Shown: positions 49,711-58,659 of the stretch, one piece after another
Layout: each line of letters begins with the position of its first letter
Position numbering within the stretch: the first letter of the stretch is position 1
NCBI RefSeq assembly: GCF_000013225.1
Contig: NC_007776.1
Location: 577,277-641,276 of the forward strand
Source: Synechococcus sp. JA-2-3B'a(2-13)
Lineage (GTDB): Bacteria > Cyanobacteriota > Cyanobacteriia > Thermostichales > Thermostichaceae
Reading direction: 5' to 3'
Length of the DNA: 64,000 bases
Position numbers and translations under genes: made by a program
Notes under the pieces: generated by a model
What the model saw: only the letters and a program-made list of their open reading frames with translations
What the model was told of the DNA's origin: nothing
Database searches by the model: none

Positions 49711-51905
49711 ACCAGCAAATAGGTAAGGGAAAGGGTGATGGATTGGGCGGGATCCAGCCAACGCAAGTCGGGATCCCCTAAGGACTCCGTCCCGCTGGCG
49801 CGATCGGAGGCACGCTGAGTCAACTCCTCGAGGAGCGTTTGCGTCCATTCCAGCGGCCCATTGAGCAACATCGGCGAACGGGCTACCCCCAGTTTGCGGG
49901 CCATAGCCTTGAGGGCTTCCAAGCTGGCGGACAGGGGGCGGGTGCTGGCCACAAACAACAGCTCCGTCAGCCCTTGGGCATGACAGGTGAGCAAGTCAGA
50001 GCTCACAGCAGAGCGCAGCTCGCCATCGACCTCCGGCAAGGGTGGCAAAGTTAAACTGCTCTTGGCTTCCAAGCGAAGAGGTGTGGTGAAGTTGTCCTGA
50101 GGCAGGGGGGCCAGCAGGTGCAGTTGTCCGGTCGGGTCGATCAGCAACAGGTAGCCGTAGAGATCCTGCTCGCTGTTGTTGCAAAGGGTGAGATGCAAGG
50201 GATCCCCTCGCGTAAACCGCTGCATACCCACCTCAGCAGGAGCGGAAGTTGCGGACTGGACAAGGCGTGCCGCCAACGAGGGAGCTAAGGACTCCGTCCC
50301 GCTGGCGCGATTGGCAGCTCTACCTTTGACGGCCAACTCCGCCACCACCGCCAAGGAAGAGGAAACCGCATTGAGGGTGGTGCGCAAACGTTTGGCAGCC
50401 AGCAGATGGGCAAGACGGGGAGCTAACCGCTGGACGGCCATTGCTGCAGCCTCTCCTGCTGGGCCACAGGAATTCAGGAGCAATTCTCGCCCCGGCCAGA
50501 ACAGGCTGTAGCTGTTCACTTCCAGGGGTTTGAGCAGGGTATCCGACCGTTCGCGCCAGCGGGACGGAGTCCTAAAAGCAGCGGCCATTTCCGGGGTGAT
50601 GCGGCCCAACAAACAGTCCACCTGTCGCTCGCGGGGGTTGGCCGTTTCCATCCAGCTATAGCCGGCAATGGCATTGGTCAGATCCACCTTTTCAATGCGG
50701 CCCAGGTTCTCCTCTAGGCCAACCAAAAGCTTGAGCGTGCTGGAGAGGCCGCGCAGCTGCTCCCGCAAAGGTGTGCCCACAGGGGGAAGCTGCCCTTCCG
50801 GACTGGCCATCTGAACCTGAGCCAACAGCCCACTGCGAGAACGCATGAGCAGCGGCGTCGGCGAAGAGGCGGAAGGATCGGCGGGAATGGGAACCAAAAG
50901 AGTACCCGGCTGCAAACCACACAGGGCCGCCGATGGGATCCCGCCTAACCACACCTGAGCCCGATTTCCCTTCACTTCTTGAACTACCCCGCTGACCCCT
51001 GCCGGTGTGGGCATGAGAAAATAGGGGTGGATGTGTCGAGCAGTGTCTTTGCCTTCCAAGGTGGGGCGTTGGCAGGCGAAGAGGCCCAGCTCCCGCCGGC
51101 TGACCACCTGGTTAAAGGCCACCAGCAGACGGGTGGCAGGCGTGGTTTCCCACAGGTACTGCGTCAGCAGATAGGTGAGTACCCCGGCATAGAATCCTGG
51201 CCAAGCGGCTTCTGCTGCCAAGTCTTGCGGGGTGGTGGCCGAAATCAGCAAGCCCTTGGGCGGAGACGGCCAAACCCGCTGCGGCTCCGATCGCGCCAGC
51301 GGGACGGAGTCCTTGGAGTCCGAGATCGCGGCTGGGGGACGGGAACGCAGTTGCAAGTTGCCTCGCACCGACGGCGAGACATAGGTAAAGCCACAGTCCA
51401 GAAGGGTGGTGATCTGGGCAGTGCCCAAGCCTTCCAAAAGCCGGAAAAAGCTGTCTAGCTCCATTGCTGCCACTCCCTCAGAGCCAGACAACAGCAGCAC
51501 CGGCTGCCAACAGTTGGGCGCGGATCCCAGCCGCCACTGGCCATAGCCGCTAAACTGCACCACCACTGTTTCAGCCGTGTGCCCTTGACCCCCCAAGTGC
51601 TCTGCAAAGGCCGATTGGATCCCAGCCGGCGTGGCTGCCCCATCGGTAAGGGTGAGAATGTCTGCCGGGTCAAAACCAAAGCGATAGAGGAGTAGCTCCC
51701 GCTGCAACTCCACATCTGTCAAACACCCTTGTAGCGCGGATCCCTCGCCAAGGTAGCGGTTAATACCGATGAGAACAGCCAGCTTGCGGGAGCCAGCCGC
51801 CAAAGCTTGCCCATATCGCTCAGCCCGGCCCCTCAACCAGCCAGGGGATAGGCCAAGACCGGCAGCAACCAGGAGGAGTTTTTGCAGAAAAGACCGCCTT
51901 TCCAT
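49707..51905 (-). CDS. Caspase-fold (orthocaspase-like) protein lacking the catalytic dyad, with DUF4384-like C-terminus
   Basis: From ATG 51905 the protein has 732 residues. A Tat-like or signal leader (RRSFLQKLLLVAAGLGLSPG) precedes a p20-like domain (KLAVLIGINRYLGEGSALQG). The usual catalytic His motif SGHG reads QFSGYGQW, and the usual DCCHSG reads LLDCGFTYV, so His is Tyr and the catalytic Cys is Gly. It is therefore a pseudo-caspase. The end has a DUF4384-like domain (LCNNSEQDLYGYLLLIDPTG). Four 24-bp units lie in frame. Pseudo-orthocaspases occur in cyanobacteria; function unknown. Confidence 0.82.
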   Translation of the reverse strand: MERRSFLQKLLLVAAGLGLSPGWLRGRAERYGQALAAGSRKLAVLIGINRYLGEGSALQGCLTDVELQRELLLYRFGFDPADILTLTDGAATPAGIQSAFAEHLGGQGHTAETVVVQFSGYGQWRLGSAPNCWQPVLLLSGSEGVAAMELDSFFRLLEGLGTAQITTLLDCGFTYVSPSVRGNLQLRSRPPAAISDSKDSVPLARSEPQRVWPSPPKGLLISATTPQDLAAEAAWPGFYAGVLTYLLTQYLWETTPATRLLVAFNQVVSRRELGLFACQRPTLEGKDTARHIHPYFLMPTPAGVSGVVQEVKGNRAQVWLGGIPSAALCGLQPGTLLVPIPADPSASSPTPLLMRSRSGLLAQVQMASPEGQLPPVGTPLREQLRGLSSTLKLLVGLEENLGRIEKVDLTNAIAGYSWMETANPRERQVDCLLGRITPEMAAAFRTPSRWRERSDTLLKPLEVNSYSLFWPGRELLLNSCGPAGEAAAMAVQRLAPRLAHLLAAKRLRTTLNAVSSSLAVVAELAVKGRAANRASGTESLAPSLAARLVQSATSAPAEVGMQRFTRGDPLHLTLCNNSEQDLYGYLLLIDPTGQLHLLAPLPQDNFTTPLRLEAKSSLTLPPLPEVDGELRSAVSSDLLTCHAQGLTELLFVASTRPLSASLEALKAMARKLGVARSPMLLNGPLEWTQTLLEELTQRASDRASGTESLGDPDLRWLDPAQSITLSLTYLLV
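49780..49803 (-). repeat. 24-bp unit in pseudo-caspase gene
   Basis: Read by the gene as RASGTES-L near the C-terminus; followed by TCGG so the junction is GCGATCG. Confidence 0.95.
50287..50310 (-). repeat. 24-bp unit in pseudo-caspase gene
   Basis: Read as RASGTES-L, frame kept. Confidence 0.95.
50551..50574 (+). repeat. 24-bp unit in pseudo-caspase gene
   Basis: Opposite orientation to the unit at 50287; read by the gene as RTPSRWRE. Confidence 0.95.
51291..51314 (+). repeat. 24-bp unit in pseudo-caspase gene
   Basis: Read as KDSVPLAR, a third reading of the unit within the same protein. Confidence 0.95.
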
Positions 51906-52208
51906 GTTGACCCTCTGGGCTGACCCCCGGCCCAACGACTACCCCATCGGCCAGCGAGCCACAGCTAAACTTTGCACTGGAATCTGTTGCTGCCTATTTC
52001 AGGATATCCCCATCCACACAGCTTTTTCCCGAGATCGAGTGACAGTTTTTGGCGTTTTCTTTGCATTCCTTATCAATCAAACCTCCGCTACTTCCCATGG
52101 GGATCCCACGGCAGCGCTCTTCTGTCAGCTAGAAATCGCAGGAGCCCCGCACTGTACCCGTAGGGTCAGTGTCGGGAGGAATGCGCTTTGATGAAGTACA
52201 ATGAACTT

Positions 52209-53426
52209 ATGAGCCAAGTCCTGAGCATATCCTGCAAGCTCAAGGTGTCCCCGTCGCAAGCCGCCAAATTGGACGAGACATTGGATGCTTTCGGCCAAGC
52301 CTTGAATTGGGTCAACCAAAACACGCCAGAGAAAGTCGTCAACGCCGTTAAGCTCCAGTCTCTGTGCTACCGCGAAATCCGCGCCCGGTTCGGCTTGTCC
52401 AGTAACTTGGCAAGGACTACGTCCCGCTTACGCGACCAGCAGGTCTGCAGACGGCTGGCCGGCGCCCGTAAAGTTGCCCGACAGAAAAACCGCCCCGTCA
52501 AAACGTTCAAGGGTGGCTTCGCTACCTACGATGCACGTATCTTTTCGTTCCGCGAGAAAGACTGGACGGTGTCGCTGACCACGGTGGAGGGTCGGGAGCG
52601 CTTTGAGCTGGCGATTGGCCGCTACCAGAGAGAACGGCTGGCGGGCTCCAATCCCAAATCTGCCACTCTGGTCAAGCGTAAAGACGGCTCCTACTCTATT
52701 CAGATCTGTGTGGAAACGGAGCCATCCCCACCGCAACGCACGGGTAGAGTGCTGGGGGTGGACTTGGGGAGGACGGATATTGCCCATACGTCAGAGGGTG
52801 ATAACTGGAATGGACAGCAGTTGAACCGAATCCGAGACCACTACTCCAAGCTGAGGGCGGCACTCCAACGCAAAGCCAGTAAGGGCACACGCAGTTCGCG
52901 GCGCAGATGCCGTCAACTGCTGCAACGGCTGTCTGGCAAGGAGAGACGCTTTCAAACGTGGGTCAATCATCGCATCTCCAAAGCTATTGTCTCCAGGGCA
53001 AAGGCTACCAACAGCGCTATCGCCCTGGAAGACCTGACAGGGATCCGGAAAAGAGTCAATCAACAGCCGCGCAGCAAAGCCGAGCGGCGCAGGGCCAACA
53101 GTTGGGCGTTCTACCAACTACGTCAATTTCTGGAATACAAGGCGAGGGTTGCAGGGGTTTCTCTGGTTCTTGTGCCGCCTGCTTACACGTCGCAGACCTG
53201 TCACAAGTGTTTACACATCCATCCCGACCCTGCGCAATCCTACCGCAGTGGAAAGAAGTTTAAGTGTGGACACTGTGGATGGGAAGGGGATGCGGATTTG
53301 AATGGTGCGAATGTGATTGCGCTCTTGGGGGCTGCCGTAAACCAGCCTGGAGGTCCGGGCTTGTTTTGTTCTCTGGTAGAGCAGAGCAGGCTCAGGGCTA
53401 CTGAAAGCCCGCTCCGTACCGCTTAG
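52209..53426 (+). CDS. tnpB: TnpB RNA-guided nuclease (copy B, with 24-bp unit)
   Basis: A 405-residue TnpB with intact RuvC residues (GVDLGRTDIAH, AIALEDLTGIR, GDADLNGANVIAL) and zinc-finger cysteines (CHKCLHIHP, CGHCGWEG). Start ATG 52209 (MSQVLSISCKLKV) is preferred to 52188. It contains one 24-bp unit near residue 70, giving ARTTSRLRD that copy A lacks. The stop lies in the right-end hairpin. Confidence 0.93.
   Translation: MSQVLSISCKLKVSPSQAAKLDETLDAFGQALNWVNQNTPEKVVNAVKLQSLCYREIRARFGLSSNLARTTSRLRDQQVCRRLAGARKVARQKNRPVKTFKGGFATYDARIFSFREKDWTVSLTTVEGRERFELAIGRYQRERLAGSNPKSATLVKRKDGSYSIQICVETEPSPPQRTGRVLGVDLGRTDIAHTSEGDNWNGQQLNRIRDHYSKLRAALQRKASKGTRSSRRRCRQLLQRLSGKERRFQTWVNHRISKAIVSRAKATNSAIALEDLTGIRKRVNQQPRSKAERRRANSWAFYQLRQFLEYKARVAGVSLVLVPPAYTSQTCHKCLHIHPDPAQSYRSGKKFKCGHCGWEGDADLNGANVIALLGAAVNQPGGPGLFCSLVEQSRLRATESPLRTA
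52412..52435 (-). repeat. 24-bp unit variant inside tnpB copy B
   Basis: Reads AAGGACTACGTCCC...TTACGCGA. Copy A has the empty site: AACTTGGC joined to CCAGCAGG near 28478. Confidence 0.97.
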
Positions 53427-53805
53427 CGGTCGGAGTCGGGTAGTTTACGTAGATCATCAGTAAAGTTGTGCCGATGGAGAGCACTACCAAAGCCGGCACC
53501 ACCCGCAGCAGGGATCCCCAAGGAATAGCAGCCCGCCAGTTGCCCCACAGCCGTCTCATCTGCAGATGGGCTTGCTGCCCCCGTCGCCAGCTCCAGATAC
53601 AGGTGAGGACAAATGTAGCGCAATAGACAAAGTCGGCCAGCAGAGGATCGTCAGATGGGAGATGAAACAGCTGGGCCAAGGCGATGGCTCCCAAGCCTAC
53701 CCCCAGGTTGATCACCAAGAAGGCCAACAGCAGGTGGCGCGCCTTAAGGGCTGCAAATCCGGTCACACTCGGCTCGGCAGGCCGTAGAGGGGGGGATCCA
53801 GACAC
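53398..53805 (-). CDS. Membrane protein with IS-derived C-terminus
   Basis: A 135-residue frame with three hydrophobic helices (LLLAFLVINLGVGLGAIALA, LADFVYCATFVLTCIWSW, VVPALVVLSIGTTLLMIY). The last 16 residues ([16 protein letters not shown]) come from the end of IS copy B, almost identical to the tail of the WYL regulator. Without the IS, the frame would run on to a TAG about 45 codons later, ending near 51993. It may be the N-terminal part of a larger membrane protein such as a CPBP-type protease; I cannot confirm that. Confidence 0.6.
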   Translation of the reverse strand: MSGSPPLRPAEPSVTGFAALKARHLLLAFLVINLGVGLGAIALAQLFHLPSDDPLLADFVYCATFVLTCIWSWRRGQQAHLQMRRLWGNWRAAIPWGSLLRVVPALVVLSIGTTLLMIYVNYPTPTAKRYGAGFQ

Positions 53806-54015
53806 AAAGGCAGAGATCGCGGTTTTCCCATTTTAGGTTTGGCGGGGATCCCCGTAGGTGGGCTGCTGTCACCTTCTCCGGGAGAGGATGAAGATCCTTT
53901 TCTGAAGGTTTGGCCGGCCTTTTCAAGCCCAATCGAGCAGGCTGGTGGCTGTCTCCGAGGGTCGCCAGGCTGAGCCAGCAAGTTAAGATGTGTTACGGAA
54001 TCCGTTGGGGCATCT

Positions 54016-55935
54016 ATGGGCGCAACACCGGTAGTGACAATAGCAGCGAGGCAGGATGGCTTGGGTTCTGGGGCTGTCTCCATCCCTCCGGCAGATCTGG
54101 GGGTGGTTCCTGAGCCAAGCTTGCGTTACGACCCAGAGCAGTTGGCCAAGCAATATCGAGGGCGCTGGGATCTGGTGGTGCGGCGCCTGTTTCAGTTGAT
54201 CACCCCCTTTTTGGGCTTGTTGGCCTGGGTGTTTTGGGATCGCTGGCGGGGAGTAGAACTGAAGAATCGCCCGAAACATGCGGCCCGGCTACGGGAGATC
54301 CTCACGGAATTGGGGCCGACAGCCATCAAAATCGGCCAAGCCCTCTCCACCCGTCCCGATCTGGTTTCGCCCCTGTTTCTGGAGGAGCTGGCCAAACTGC
54401 AGGATGAGCTGCCCCCCTTCGAGAATGCCATTGCTTTTGCCCTCATCGAGTCGGAGATCGGCAAACCCATAGACAAAATCTTTCGAGAGATCAGCCCTGA
54501 ACCGATTGCCGCCGCCAGCTTGGGGCAAGTGTACCAGGCCTACTTGCACAGCGGGGAGAAAGTCGCCGTCAAGGTGCAGCGGCCCGACTTGATTGGGCGC
54601 ATCTCTCTCGACATGTATATTGTCCGCAGCCTGGCCGCCTGGGCCAAACGCACTTTCCGCCGCATCCGCAGCGACCTGGTGGGCATCGTCGATGAGTTTG
54701 CCGGGCGCCTCTACGAAGAAATGGACTACACGCAGGAGGGCCGCAATGCCGAGCGGTTCCTGGCGCTGTACCGTCACCCCTCCATCTACGCTCCCAAAAT
54801 TTACTGGGAGTACACCCGCACCAAGGTGCTGACGATGGAGTGGATTGATGGCATCAAGCTGACTCAGGTTGACAAAATCGCTGCTGCGGGGCTGGATGGA
54901 CGGCACTTGATCGAGATCGGTGTCAATTGCTCCCTCAAGCAGCTTTTGGAAAATGGCTTTTTCCACGCCGATCCCCACCCGGGCAACCTCTTGGCCATGT
55001 ACGACGGGCGGCTGGCCTATATCGATTTCGGCATGATGAGCACCATCGCGCCCCATCAGCGCTACGGCCTGATCAAGGCGATTGTGCATTTGGTAAACCG
55101 AGACTTTGCCGGGCTGGCCCAAGACTACGTGGACTTGGAGTTCCTGGATCCAGATACCGACCTGACTCCCATCATCCCTGCTCTGGAAGCTGTCTTCGCC
55201 GAAGCGATGGGCAAATCGGTCTCCGAACTGAATTTCAAGAGCATCACCGATCGGCTCTCGGGGGTGATGTACGACTTTCCCTTTCGAGTTCCCGCCTACT
55301 ACGCCTTGATCATCCGCTCTTTGCTCACCCTGGAAGGGATCGCCATCGGCCTGGATCCCAACTTTAAGGTGTTGAGCGTGGCCTATCCCTACGTGGCTCA
55401 GCGCCTGCTCACCGACCCGGCCCCGGAGCTGCGCGTATCTCTGCGGGAGCTGCTGTTTAACCAGGGGCAATTTCGCTGGAACCGCCTGGAGAACCTGCTG
55501 CGCAACGCCGTCAACAGCGAGGATTTTGACCTGCAGGGATCCCTGGAAAAGGCCGTTGATTTTATCTTTTCTGAGCGGGGCGCTTTCCTGCGGGAGCGCC
55601 TAGTGGATGTGCTCTTTTCCAGCTCCGGATCCCAGGGTGGCTCAGATGGCTTGGCTCATTTGCAGCGTCTGTGGGAACTCCTCAGCAGCAACCCGAGCTT
55701 TCAGCCGCTGCAGCTTCTGCCGATTGTTGCCAAGGTGGCTGCCAAACCGGAAGCTCAACAACTGGGCCGTCAATTGGCCTCCCGCTGGTTGCAACGCTCG
55801 GCAGCTCGCCTCATCCGCGACCTGCTATTGCCGGATACAGAAAAGCCCAGTTCACCCTCTTCCCTCAACGGGCGTGGCGGGATCCCTGGGCCAGCAACCT
55901 CTGCTTCTACCGCTCAACTTCCCCTTCCGGCCTAG
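54016..55935 (+). CDS. ABC1/UbiB-family atypical kinase
   Basis: A 639-residue protein. Family motifs: LGPTAIKIGQALSTRPDL (KxGQ), the PIAAASLGQVYQAYLHSGE segment with Ala-rich loop, VAVKVQRPDL (Lys), ENGFFHADPHPGNLLAM and LAYIDFGMM. These ADCK/UbiB proteins support quinone synthesis and, in phototrophs, plastoquinone or tocopherol metabolism. A C-terminal extension of about 150 residues with low-complexity end is common in cyanobacterial members. Start ATG 54016 is uncertain by a few codons. Confidence 0.92.
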   Translation: MGATPVVTIAARQDGLGSGAVSIPPADLGVVPEPSLRYDPEQLAKQYRGRWDLVVRRLFQLITPFLGLLAWVFWDRWRGVELKNRPKHAARLREILTELGPTAIKIGQALSTRPDLVSPLFLEELAKLQDELPPFENAIAFALIESEIGKPIDKIFREISPEPIAAASLGQVYQAYLHSGEKVAVKVQRPDLIGRISLDMYIVRSLAAWAKRTFRRIRSDLVGIVDEFAGRLYEEMDYTQEGRNAERFLALYRHPSIYAPKIYWEYTRTKVLTMEWIDGIKLTQVDKIAAAGLDGRHLIEIGVNCSLKQLLENGFFHADPHPGNLLAMYDGRLAYIDFGMMSTIAPHQRYGLIKAIVHLVNRDFAGLAQDYVDLEFLDPDTDLTPIIPALEAVFAEAMGKSVSELNFKSITDRLSGVMYDFPFRVPAYYALIIRSLLTLEGIAIGLDPNFKVLSVAYPYVAQRLLTDPAPELRVSLRELLFNQGQFRWNRLENLLRNAVNSEDFDLQGSLEKAVDFIFSERGAFLRERLVDVLFSSSGSQGGSDGLAHLQRLWELLSSNPSFQPLQLLPIVAKVAAKPEAQQLGRQLASRWLQRSAARLIRDLLLPDTEKPSSPSSLNGRGGIPGPATSASTAQLPLPA

Positions 55936-56330
55936 CTCAGGTGCTCTTGGGGGGCAGTATCGCTGTTGGGGTTAACAGAGGCCAGAGCCAGCGTAATCCA
56001 CTCGGAAAATTCATCGCGGCGGAAAACCTGGGGGCGGGAGCGGGGGCCAAAACGCAGCAGGCTGGGCATGCCGTGCTCCTTGAGTCGAGACTGTAGCCAG
56101 GTGCCCACACCGGTTTTGCCATCGTTGGGCATTTCGGTTTGGAAGTCACTGTACATCAACAACAACTGGCTGCGAGATTGGAGCACCGCATTCTCTTGAA
56201 TTAACTTCGGCAAGGAGAGATGGGTGGCTGAGACTGACCCTTTGCTCCCTTTGGCCGATTCACGACGACGGTCGCGCGGGCGCGGGTTAGTGCTTTCACG
56301 GCTCTTGCGGGTTTTGGGTTCACTAGGCAT
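55932..56330 (-). CDS. Conserved hypothetical protein
   Basis: A 132-residue soluble protein from ATG 56330. The N-terminal 30 residues are basic and likely disordered (KTRKSRESTNPRPRDRRRES). The rest reads THLSLPKLIQENAVLQSRSQ, LLLMYSDFQTEMPNDGKTGV, GTWLQSRLKEHGMPSLLRFG and VFRRDEFSEWITLALASVNP. I recognise no named domain, though the pattern seems conserved-like. The frame stays open far upstream without family character. It converges with the UbiB gene by four bases. Confidence 0.65.
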   Translation of the reverse strand: MPSEPKTRKSRESTNPRPRDRRRESAKGSKGSVSATHLSLPKLIQENAVLQSRSQLLLMYSDFQTEMPNDGKTGVGTWLQSRLKEHGMPSLLRFGPRSRPQVFRRDEFSEWITLALASVNPNSDTAPQEHLS

Positions 56331-56839
56331 AGAATCTCCTAAACGACAGAGTGCTCCCCAACGGGGGTTAAAGCGGGAACTCGCAGGCCAAAAGCCGAGC
56401 CCGCTGTGAAAGTGGCTCGATGGGTACAGTTCTGGAGAATCGCTGAGAAGAGGGACACCTGCTCTTGAGTAAGCGAAGAAGAACTGCGCTGAGCCGGCAC
56501 GAAAGGCTGGGATCCCTTCGGCGCAACAGCAGTCCACAGCGGGCCGAGCTCCTGCCAATACATCCAAGGCCTGCCCTTGTTTTTCCTGTCGGAGGCCAGT
56601 TTGGCTACCACGAATCCGCAGGGCAAGCAAGCCCGGATGTTACCCCTATATTGACTTAAAAATGGACAAGTGGACAGTCCCTGGCCGAGAATTTAGCTGC
56701 TGCGGCGGGAGCTTCGGAAGGAACTAGGCTTGCCCGCCGGTGGCGAGTATCGCTGAGCTACGGGAGTAGCCTCCTACTACACCTGGAAGCGGTTGTTGGT
56801 GGTGTCAAAAAAGGAGTTTCACTGGCTTACTGAGATACT
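56331..56839. other. Intergenic region, no gene seen
   Basis: About 510 bases between divergent genes. Open frames here lack starts with ribosome sites and have no recognisable content. Promoters for both neighbours presumably lie inside. Confidence 0.45.
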
Positions 56840-57730
56840 ATGTGCATTGCCATTGTCGGGTTGGGGTTGATTGGCGGATCCCTGGCCCTCAAACTGACCG
56901 AAAAGGGATATTCCGTCTGGGGGATAAGCCGCAACCCGGCCACCTGCAAACAGGCTCTGGAACGGGGTGCTGTCCAAGGCTGTGGAACCGAGTTGGCCCA
57001 GTTGGCCCGCTTTGATCCGCAAATGGTGCTGATCTGTACCCCTCTGGAGCAGGTGTTGGCCACGCTAGCCGCCCTGTTGCCTTATTTGTCGGCAGAAACC
57101 GTAGTGAGCGATGTCGGCTCGGTTAAGCAGCCCATCGTTGCTCCGGCAACCGAATTGTGGCCCTGGTTTGTGGGGGGGCACCCCATAGCCGGCAAAAGCC
57201 TGCAAGGGATCCAAGCGGCAGAAGCTGACTTGTTTCGGGGGCGGCCTTACGTGCTCACTCCCATCGCCGAGACCCAACCTCAGGCTCTCGATGCGGTGAA
57301 AGAACTGATTGCTGCTGTTGGCGCAGAAGCTGTCCTCACGGATCCCGCACGCCATGACCGAGCGGTGGCCTGGATCAGCCATTTGCCAGTTATGGTCAGC
57401 GCCAGTTTGATCGCAGCGGTTAGCCAAGAAGGGGATCCCGCGATTCTGGAATTGGCCCGCACTTTGGCCAGCAGCGGATTCCGCGATACCAGCCGTGTTG
57501 GCGGAGGGATCCCGCAATTGGGTTTGGAAATGGCCCGCCACAACCGACAGGCGCTGCTGACTGCCCTGCACAGCTACCAAGCCCAGTTACGACAGATAGA
57601 GCAGTTGATCGCTGGCGAAAGGTGGGACGAATTGCTCCTGGTGCTGCAACGAGCTCAACAGGAATGGCAGCAGTTCCCCGTCAACCATCCTCGCGAAATT
57701 CTCCACAACCTGGGCGGTGGGAATGGATAG
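56840..57730 (+). CDS. tyrA: Prephenate/arogenate dehydrogenase (TyrA)
   Basis: A 296-residue enzyme. The NAD(P)-binding loop is IAIVGLGLIGGSLALKL, followed by VLICTPLEQVLATL, VVSDVGSVKQPIV, FVGGHPIAGKSLQG with the catalytic His, and AWISHLPVMVSASLI. It oxidises prephenate or arogenate toward tyrosine; cyanobacterial enzymes usually prefer arogenate and NADP. Tyrosine also feeds tocopherol synthesis. No ACT domain is present and the length is normal. Confidence 0.94.
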   Translation: MCIAIVGLGLIGGSLALKLTEKGYSVWGISRNPATCKQALERGAVQGCGTELAQLARFDPQMVLICTPLEQVLATLAALLPYLSAETVVSDVGSVKQPIVAPATELWPWFVGGHPIAGKSLQGIQAAEADLFRGRPYVLTPIAETQPQALDAVKELIAAVGAEAVLTDPARHDRAVAWISHLPVMVSASLIAAVSQEGDPAILELARTLASSGFRDTSRVGGGIPQLGLEMARHNRQALLTALHSYQAQLRQIEQLIAGERWDELLLVLQRAQQEWQQFPVNHPREILHNLGGGNG

Positions 57731-57798
57731 CAAAGATATCTTGAACGGGCTCGGGGATCCTTCATGCTACCTTGGGCTTATGTTGACAGATTGAGCTT

Positions 57799-58548
57799 AT
57801 GTTGAATGCGGCTCAGCTCTGGCTTTACCACCTAGAACAATGGGCAACTGAGCTGGTTCAGTTTCAACTGCAGCACCTTTCTCCCGTTAGTCTGTTGGTG
57901 GTGGGTCTGGCGGGCTTGCTCACCAGTCTTTCCCCCTGCACGTTGTCTATGCTGCCGGTGACCATCGGCTACATCGGCGGCTACACCCCCGCTTCTGAGG
58001 AAACGGCTGGGGAAGGGCGGTGGCAAGTTTGGGCTCAATCTTTGGGTTTTGCGGCTGGGGTGGCTTTTACCCTGACCCTGCTGGGTTTGTCGGCAGCTTT
58101 GCTGGGTCGCGTTTACGGACAAACCGGATCCTTCGGGCCTGTTGTGGTGGGGGGAATTGCTATTTTGATGGGGCTGAACTTGTTGGAGGTGATCCCCCTG
58201 CGTTTTCCCGATTGGTTTAACCGCCTCGAGATTCCCGGAGAATGGCCCAGGCTGGGTCGGGCAGTGTTGCTGGGGTTAACCTTTGGCCTGGTGGCCTCTC
58301 CCTGCAGTACGCCGGTTTTGGTGGCTTTGCTGGCCTGGGTTTCCACCACAGGGCAACCCTGGGTAGGGGGTGGGCTGTTGCTGGCTTACGGGCTGGGGTT
58401 GGCCTTTCCCCTGCTCCTGGCGGGGGTGTTTACCGGGTTGGTGAAGCAACTGTTGGCCCTGCGGCGCTGGTCGGGCTGGCTCACTTATGCCAGTGGGGTG
58501 GTGTTGGTGGGGTTCGGCAGCGTAACGATCCTGTCGGCCTGGGTCTAA
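57799..58548 (+). CDS. ccdA: CcdA-type thiol-disulfide transporter for cytochrome c assembly
   Basis: A 249-residue membrane protein with six helices. The two redox cysteines are in LTSLSPCTLSMLPVTIGYIG and VASPCSTPVLVALLAW. It passes reducing power across the thylakoid or plasma membrane to keep apocytochrome c thiols reduced. Ccs1, another part of the system II cytochrome c assembly pathway, follows 112 bases downstream. Confidence 0.93.
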   Translation: MLNAAQLWLYHLEQWATELVQFQLQHLSPVSLLVVGLAGLLTSLSPCTLSMLPVTIGYIGGYTPASEETAGEGRWQVWAQSLGFAAGVAFTLTLLGLSAALLGRVYGQTGSFGPVVVGGIAILMGLNLLEVIPLRFPDWFNRLEIPGEWPRLGRAVLLGLTFGLVASPCSTPVLVALLAWVSTTGQPWVGGGLLLAYGLGLAFPLLLAGVFTGLVKQLLALRRWSGWLTYASGVVLVGFGSVTILSAWV

Positions 58549-58659
58549 GGGATCCCTGCTGCTGCAGGCTAAGATGGGGCTACACCTACAGCACCCTGTT
58601 GGGGACTGCACCTTGCCTGGCAAGAGCAGCGGTCTGAATCTTGAGCCGACAAACTTCTC

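Larger units (their letters stand above)
52129..53448 (+). mobile_element. IS200/IS605-type element, TnpB only (copy B, 1320 bp)
   Basis: Same ends as copy A, after TCAG at 52125-52128. The left hairpin differs in sequence (CACTG-T-ACCC / GGGT-CAGTG) but keeps the same stem, bulge and GTA loop. The right end enters the 3' side of the antisense gene at 53398. Confidence 0.92.

Noticed and set aside
56339-56626. Minus-strand frame upstream of the 55932-56330 gene
   Set aside because: No ribosome site, no conserved-looking sequence and no family resemblance; treated as intergenic.
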